A stretch of DNA of 9,367 bases from Gammaproteobacteria bacterium. Lineage in GTDB: Bacteria; Pseudomonadota; Gammaproteobacteria; Steroidobacterales; Steroidobacteraceae. Position numbers and translations under genes: made by a program. This document shows positions 6,414 through 9,367 of the stretch, in pieces. The notes beneath the pieces were generated by a model, which was not told the origin of the DNA, did no database searches, and saw nothing but the letters and a program-made list of their open reading frames with translations. The stretch spans positions 1-9,367 of the forward strand of contig JAURMS010000399.1 in the NCBI GenBank assembly GCA_030830595.1. The letters run 5' to 3'. The number at the start of each line of letters is the position of its first letter. The stretch's first letter is position 1.

Positions 6414-6951
6414 TGACCATGCTCTCCAGGCGGAGGGTTTCGCGGGCCAGGTCAGCCCGCAGGCCGACGGCATCCAACTGGTGCCGGCCGAAATCCAGGC
6501 TCACCGGCGCATCGCTGGTGGCCAGTCGCTGGGCAACCAGCAGCGTCAGGCGTGGGGTTCGTACGGTGGCCTCTTGCGCCAGCGGCTGACGGAGGCTCTG
6601 CATCACCACGTCACCCTCCAGTTCCACCCGCTCGGTGTCCGGCCACGCCCAGCCCCGGTCTGCCTCCAGTGACCACGGTCCGCCCGTGCCACCCGCAAAC
6701 CTGACGGCCACGGTACTGAATGCGACTCGCCCGCCCGGTTCGGCCTGGCTGGCGCGTGAGGCGGACAGGCTCAGGCGCACGGTTCCGTCCTGGTCGTATT
6801 CGGTGAGGCGTGCACCGGACAGGTAGTAGCCGGCCGACTGGCCAGCCAGCCGCTCGGTGGCATCATCCGCCTGTCGGTCACCGAGCTGCCACCCCATCCA
6901 GGCCAAAAGGCCCACCAGGGCGAGGGGCGATGCCAACCTGCCGAGCGTCAC
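6394..6951 (-). CDS. lptC: LPS export protein LptC
   Basis: LptC is a bitopic inner-membrane protein that takes LPS from LptB2FG and hands it to LptA. The protein is 185 aa (E. coli 191). A single N-terminal membrane helix spans about residues 6-23 (SPLALVGLLAWMGWQL), with no cleavage site. The periplasmic OstA-like domain shows YYLSGARLTEYDQDGTVRL, then WSLEADRGWAWPDTERVELEGDVVM, the usual LptC progression. The start is GTG 6951, overlapping the kdsC stop as GTGA, with GAGG at 6963-6960 about 8 nt upstream. It ends in TAG, 20 bp inside lptA. Sequence identity within this family is low, so the assignment rests on the membrane helix, length and operon position together. Confidence 0.93.
   Translation of the reverse strand: MTLGRLASPLALVGLLAWMGWQLGDRQADDATERLAGQSAGYYLSGARLTEYDQDGTVRLSLSASRASQAEPGGRVAFSTVAVRFAGGTGGPWSLEADRGWAWPDTERVELEGDVVMQSLRQPLAQEATVRTPRLTLLVAQRLATSDAPVSLDFGRHQLDAVGLRADLARETLRLESMVNGRFTP
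6422..6427 (-). promoter_or_regulatory. Ribosome binding site that sets the lptA start
   Basis: GGAGAG on the minus strand lies 8 nt before ATG 6413, within the lptC coding sequence. It supports this start over the upstream in-frame ATG at 6473, which would add 20 residues ahead of the signal peptide. Confidence 0.6.
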
Positions 6952-7457
6952 GTCGGGCGCCTCGCGGCGAGCAGCGCATCACACAGTTCCCGTACGGCGC
7001 CATGCCCTCCGGGAGTGCGGGTGACCCAGGCGGCCGCCGCCAGGACGTCCGGATGCGCGTCGGCCACGGCAACGGGCAGACCGACGCCATGCATCAGCGC
7101 CAGATCAGGCAGGTCGTCCACCAGGCAGGCGCAGTCGGCGGCGACCAGCGCGGTCTGCTCCAGCAGTCGGGCCAGCGCCGGACCCTTGTCCTCGACCCCC
7201 TGCATGACGTGCCTGACCCCCAGCTCGGCCAGGCGCTCGGCGACGGCGGCGCTCGAACGGCCGGAGATGACGGCCACCTCGACGCCGGCCTTTTGAAGTG
7301 CCTTGATGCCGTAGCCGTCGCGCACGTGAAAGACCTTAAGTGCCTCGCCCGTCGGGCCGAACCACAGCCGGCCGTCGGTCATCACGCCGTCCACGTCTAG
7401 CACCAAGAGGCGCACGCGGGCGGCGAGGGCGGCCTCCAGTCCCCGCGGCGGGTTCAC
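6948..7457 (-). CDS. kdsC: 3-deoxy-D-manno-octulosonate 8-phosphate phosphatase KdsC
   Basis: KdsC removes phosphate from Kdo 8-phosphate to give Kdo for the LPS inner core. It is a cytoplasmic, tetrameric, C0-type HAD phosphatase without a cap domain. The protein is 169 aa, against 188 in E. coli; the difference is mostly a shorter N-terminus. HAD motif I DVDGVMTDG holds Asp21 and Asp23, motif II is SGR with Ser65, motif III is Lys91, and motif IV has Asp114, Asp115 and Asp118. VRDGYGIK, VAVADAHP and GGHGAVRE are typical KdsC segments. Motif IV reads LVDDLPD where E. coli has VGDDLID, so a usually conserved Gly is Val113. The frame is open far upstream, antisense-like through kdsD; GTG 7457 is chosen because it overlaps the kdsD stop as GTGA and fits the family. 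No clear Shine-Dalgarno is seen, so coupling to kdsD translation is likely. Confidence 0.94.
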   Translation of the reverse strand: MNPPRGLEAALAARVRLLVLDVDGVMTDGRLWFGPTGEALKVFHVRDGYGIKALQKAGVEVAVISGRSSAAVAERLAELGVRHVMQGVEDKGPALARLLEQTALVAADCACLVDDLPDLALMHGVGLPVAVADAHPDVLAAAAWVTRTPGGHGAVRELCDALLAARRPT

Positions 7458-8437
7458 AGCACGCCCGCCCGCAGCAGGTCCTGCACGTTGAGTGCGCCGA
7501 CCAGCCGCTCTTCCCCATCGACCACCATGAGCCCGGTGATGCGGTGGTCCTCCATGAGCTTGAGCGCCTCGGCGGCCAGGGCATCCACCTCGACCGTGCG
7601 GGGGCGGCGGGTCATCACGTCGGCCATCGTCGCCTGATGGATATCGATCTGCCGATCGAGGGCGCGCCGCAGGTCGCCGTCGGTGAATACGCCGACCAGC
7701 CGACCATCGGCCGCCGTGACTGCTGTCAGGCCGAGCCCCTTGCGGCTCATCTCGAGCAGTCCGGCCGAGAGCGGGGTGCTTTCCGGGACGCTCGGCAGGG
7801 CCTCCCCGGCGTGCATGATGTCTGCCACCCGCAGCAGCAGACGACGGCCCAGCGCGCCGCCCGGATGAGACAGCGCAAAGTCTTCTGCAGTGAAACCCCG
7901 GGCCTCGAGGAGTGCGACCGCCAGCGCATCCCCCATGGCCAGCATCGCGGTGGTGCTCGCCGTCGGGGCGAGGTTCAGGGGACAGGCCTCGGCTGGCACC
8001 CGCACGTCGAGGTGCACCGTGGCCTCCTGCGCGAGCGTGGACGCGGGCTTGCCGGTCATGGCGATCAGGCCCACCCCGAGGCGGCGGAGCAGCGGCAGCA
8101 GGATCAGGACCTCGCCGGTCTCGCCGGAGTTCGACAGGGCCAGCACCAGGTCGTCGCGGGTGATCATGCCGAGGTCGCCGTGGCTGGCTTCCGCCGGGTG
8201 CATAAAGAATGCGGGGGTGCCGGTACTGGCGAGGGTGGCGGCGATCTTGCCGGCCACGTGCCCGGACTTGCCCATGCCGGTCACCACCACGCGGCCGCGA
8301 CAGGCGAGGCATAACTGACCGGCGTGGGCGAATTCCGCGCCAAGGCGCCCGGCCACGGCGGCAATGGCGTCTGCTTCCACTCCCAGGGCTCGCCGGCCGG
8401 CGGTCAACCAGTGCGTCTCGTCCACCTCGCGATTCAT
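7454..8437 (-). CDS. kdsD: D-arabinose 5-phosphate isomerase KdsD
   Basis: KdsD converts ribulose 5-phosphate to arabinose 5-phosphate, the first step towards Kdo. The SIS domain (about residues 38-185) contains GMGKSGH, TPAFFMHPAEASHGDLG and SNSGETGE. Two CBS domains follow (about 205-327). Residues corresponding to E. coli Lys59, His88, Glu111 and His193 are Lys57, His86, Glu109 and His191, all shifted by two, so the active site is complete. The protein is 327 aa (E. coli 328). An in-frame ATG lies at 8449; ATG 8437 is preferred for the length match and because a -10-like TATGAT ends 7 nt before it, suggesting a leaderless transcript. The alternative has a weak AAAGG about 10 nt upstream and cannot be excluded. 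This is the first gene of the eight-gene operon. Confidence 0.94.
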   Translation of the reverse strand: MNREVDETHWLTAGRRALGVEADAIAAVAGRLGAEFAHAGQLCLACRGRVVVTGMGKSGHVAGKIAATLASTGTPAFFMHPAEASHGDLGMITRDDLVLALSNSGETGEVLILLPLLRRLGVGLIAMTGKPASTLAQEATVHLDVRVPAEACPLNLAPTASTTAMLAMGDALAVALLEARGFTAEDFALSHPGGALGRRLLLRVADIMHAGEALPSVPESTPLSAGLLEMSRKGLGLTAVTAADGRLVGVFTDGDLRRALDRQIDIHQATMADVMTRRPRTVEVDALAAEALKLMEDHRITGLMVVDGEERLVGALNVQDLLRAGVL

Positions 8438-8499
8438 AGGATCGATCATACACCGGCTGCCTTTGCTACCATGCGCGCCTGCCCCCGCAAGGACACCTC
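8438..8499. promoter_or_regulatory. Divergent promoter region between kdsD and ibaG
   Basis: This 62-bp spacer must drive the kdsD operon leftwards and ibaG-murA rightwards. On the minus strand TATGAT (8450-8445) is a -10-like box 7 nt before ATG 8437. On the plus strand TGCTACCAT (8464-8472) resembles an extended -10, giving a start near 8479 and a leader of about 20 nt with AAGGA (8489-8493) 6 nt before the ibaG ATG. No good -35 is visible on either strand. The 8-bp palindrome GATCGATC (8440-8447) overlaps the kdsD -10 and the start-site region; it could be an operator, a pair of GATC methylation sites, or chance. Confidence 0.5.
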
Positions 8500-8745
8500 A
8501 TGACTGCGGATGAACTCAAGCGTCGGATCCTGGCCGGCCTGCCTGGTGCCCAGGTGGAGGTCCGCTCTGGGGACGACGTCCACTTCGAGGCCCTGGTGGT
8601 GGCGCCCCAGTTCTCAGGGCTCAGGACGCTCAAGCGGCACCAGCTGGTCTATGCCGCCGTGGGCGCGGCCGTGGGCGCGGAGGTGCATGCGCTCACCCTC
8701 GACACGCCCTCGCCCGAGGAGTGGTCTGCCCGGGGACAGGGCTAA
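8500..8745 (+). CDS. ibaG: BolA-family protein IbaG (YrbA)
   Basis: A small BolA-like protein of 81 aa (E. coli IbaG 84). In the family, IbaG pairs with monothiol glutaredoxins to hold an Fe-S cluster and has been linked to acid stress and envelope homeostasis. VRSGDDVHFEALVVAPQF, LKRHQLVYAAVG and VHALTLDTPSPEEW follow the BolA fold order, with His28 in the loop and His64 in the C-terminal strand as candidate ligands. The N-terminus is the short form expected of IbaG rather than BolA itself. ATG 8500 has AAGGA 6 nt upstream. murA starts 11 nt downstream, as in many gammaproteobacteria, so the two are very likely cotranscribed. The mla genes that precede ibaG in E. coli are absent here. Confidence 0.92.
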   Translation: MTADELKRRILAGLPGAQVEVRSGDDVHFEALVVAPQFSGLRTLKRHQLVYAAVGAAVGAEVHALTLDTPSPEEWSARGQG

Positions 8746-8756
8746 CCCACACTCGC

Positions 8757-9367
8757 ATGGACAAGTTCCGTATCGAGGGTGGGGCTCGCCTGTCCGGCGA
8801 GGTCCGGGTGTCCGGCGCCAAGAACGCCGCCCTGCCCATCCTGACCGCGGGCCTGCTGGGCAACGGGCCCCTCAGCCTGTCCAATGTCCCGGCATTGCGC
8901 GACGTGCGCACGCTGTGCAGTCTGCTGGATCAGATGGGCGCGCGCATCGAGCATCCGGGCCCTGGCGCAGTGGTGGTGCATCCGCCCGTCGACTGTGTCC
9001 CCGAGGCGCCCTACGACCTGGTGCGTACCATGCGCGCCTCGGTATTGGTGCTGGGTCCCCTGCTGGCGCGGTTCGGTCGCGCGCGCGTGGCCTTGCCCGG
9101 GGGCTGCGCCATCGGCGAGCGTCCGGTCAACCTGCACGTCGAGGGGCTTCGGGCGCTGGGCGCCGAGATCGCCATCGAGGGCGGGTACATCGAGGCGACC
9201 GCAAGCCGACTTCGCGGAGCGCGCCTGGTGCTCGAGACCGTGACGGTGACCGGTACCGAAAACCTGCTGATGGCTGCCTGCCTTGCCGAGGGCGTGACCC
9301 TCATCGAAAACGCCGCGCGCGAACCCGAGGTGGTGGACCTGGCCGGCGCGCTGACCGCGATGGGGGC
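8757..9367 (+). CDS. murA: UDP-N-acetylglucosamine 1-carboxyvinyltransferase MurA, 3' part missing
   Basis: MurA transfers the enolpyruvyl group of PEP to UDP-GlcNAc, the first committed step of peptidoglycan synthesis in the cytoplasm. About 203 codons are present, roughly half the usual 420 aa, and the frame runs off the window edge. The start reads MDKFRIEGG, then SGAKNAALP with Lys22 and Asn23, which in the family contact UDP-GlcNAc and PEP. The active-site loop PGGCAIGERPVNLH carries Cys117, matching Cys115 of E. coli, so the usual fosfomycin-reactive cysteine is present. TMRAS and TGTENLLMAA are further family signatures. ATG 8757 lies 11 nt after the ibaG stop; there is no strong Shine-Dalgarno, only AGGG at the end of ibaG, so translation may lean on ibaG. 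Confidence 0.96.
   Translation, partial: MDKFRIEGGARLSGEVRVSGAKNAALPILTAGLLGNGPLSLSNVPALRDVRTLCSLLDQMGARIEHPGPGAVVVHPPVDCVPEAPYDLVRTMRASVLVLGPLLARFGRARVALPGGCAIGERPVNLHVEGLRALGAEIAIEGGYIEATASRLRGARLVLETVTVTGTENLLMAACLAEGVTLIENAAREPEVVDLAGALTAMG

Noticed and set aside
7458..8453. Possible large N-terminal extension of KdsC, since its frame is open to 8453
   Set aside because: The extension is Arg/Gly/Pro-rich, lies entirely within kdsD on the same strand in another frame, and has no counterpart in the KdsC family. The GTG at 7457 fits.
8467..9039. Exact 14-bp direct repeat TACCATGCGCGCCT at 8467-8480 and 9026-9039
   Set aside because: The second copy encodes the conserved TMRA of MurA. A 14-bp match in 9 kb of GC-rich DNA is close to chance expectation, and nothing else flanks the copies.

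Overview
The window is high-GC bacterial chromosome carrying core cell-envelope genes in the gammaproteobacterial order. The block kdsD-kdsC-lptC-lptA-lptB-rpoN-rapZ, with ibaG-murA diverging from it, is the well-known gammaproteobacterial arrangement. High GC, mgtE directly behind rapZ and two apparently leaderless promoters suggest a Xanthomonadales or Chromatiales-type organism rather than an enteric one. That placement is an inference from gene order only.

Layout from left to right. A signal-peptide-bearing peroxiredoxin (minus strand) runs off the left edge exactly at its peroxidatic cysteine. It diverges across a 49-bp spacer from a patatin-like phospholipase (plus strand). The phospholipase is convergent with, and overlaps by 33 bp, the last gene of a long minus-strand operon. 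Read in its own direction, that operon is kdsD, kdsC, lptC, lptA, lptB, rpoN, rapZ, mgtE (8437 down to 1451). Every junction overlaps except rpoN/rapZ, which has a 28-bp gap. A 62-bp divergent promoter region (8438-8499) separates kdsD from ibaG and murA on the plus strand. murA runs off the right edge.

The genes form one theme. KdsD and KdsC supply Kdo for the LPS inner core. LptC, LptA and LptB carry finished LPS to the outer membrane. RapZ controls GlmS (hexosamine supply for LPS and peptidoglycan) in enterics. MurA commits UDP-GlcNAc to peptidoglycan. RpoN is sigma-54. MgtE imports Mg2+, the ion that bridges LPS.

I see no undescribed system, no mobile element, no RNA gene and no CRISPR. 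The noteworthy points concern a slimmed-down version of a familiar locus. hpf, ptsN and npr are missing around rpoN/rapZ, and the mla genes are missing between kdsD and ibaG. RapZ has two Asp-to-His changes at its nucleotide site and a shortened basic tail. Two genes have the same leaderless promoter geometry. The genes cover nearly everything; no gene-free stretch exceeds 62 bp.
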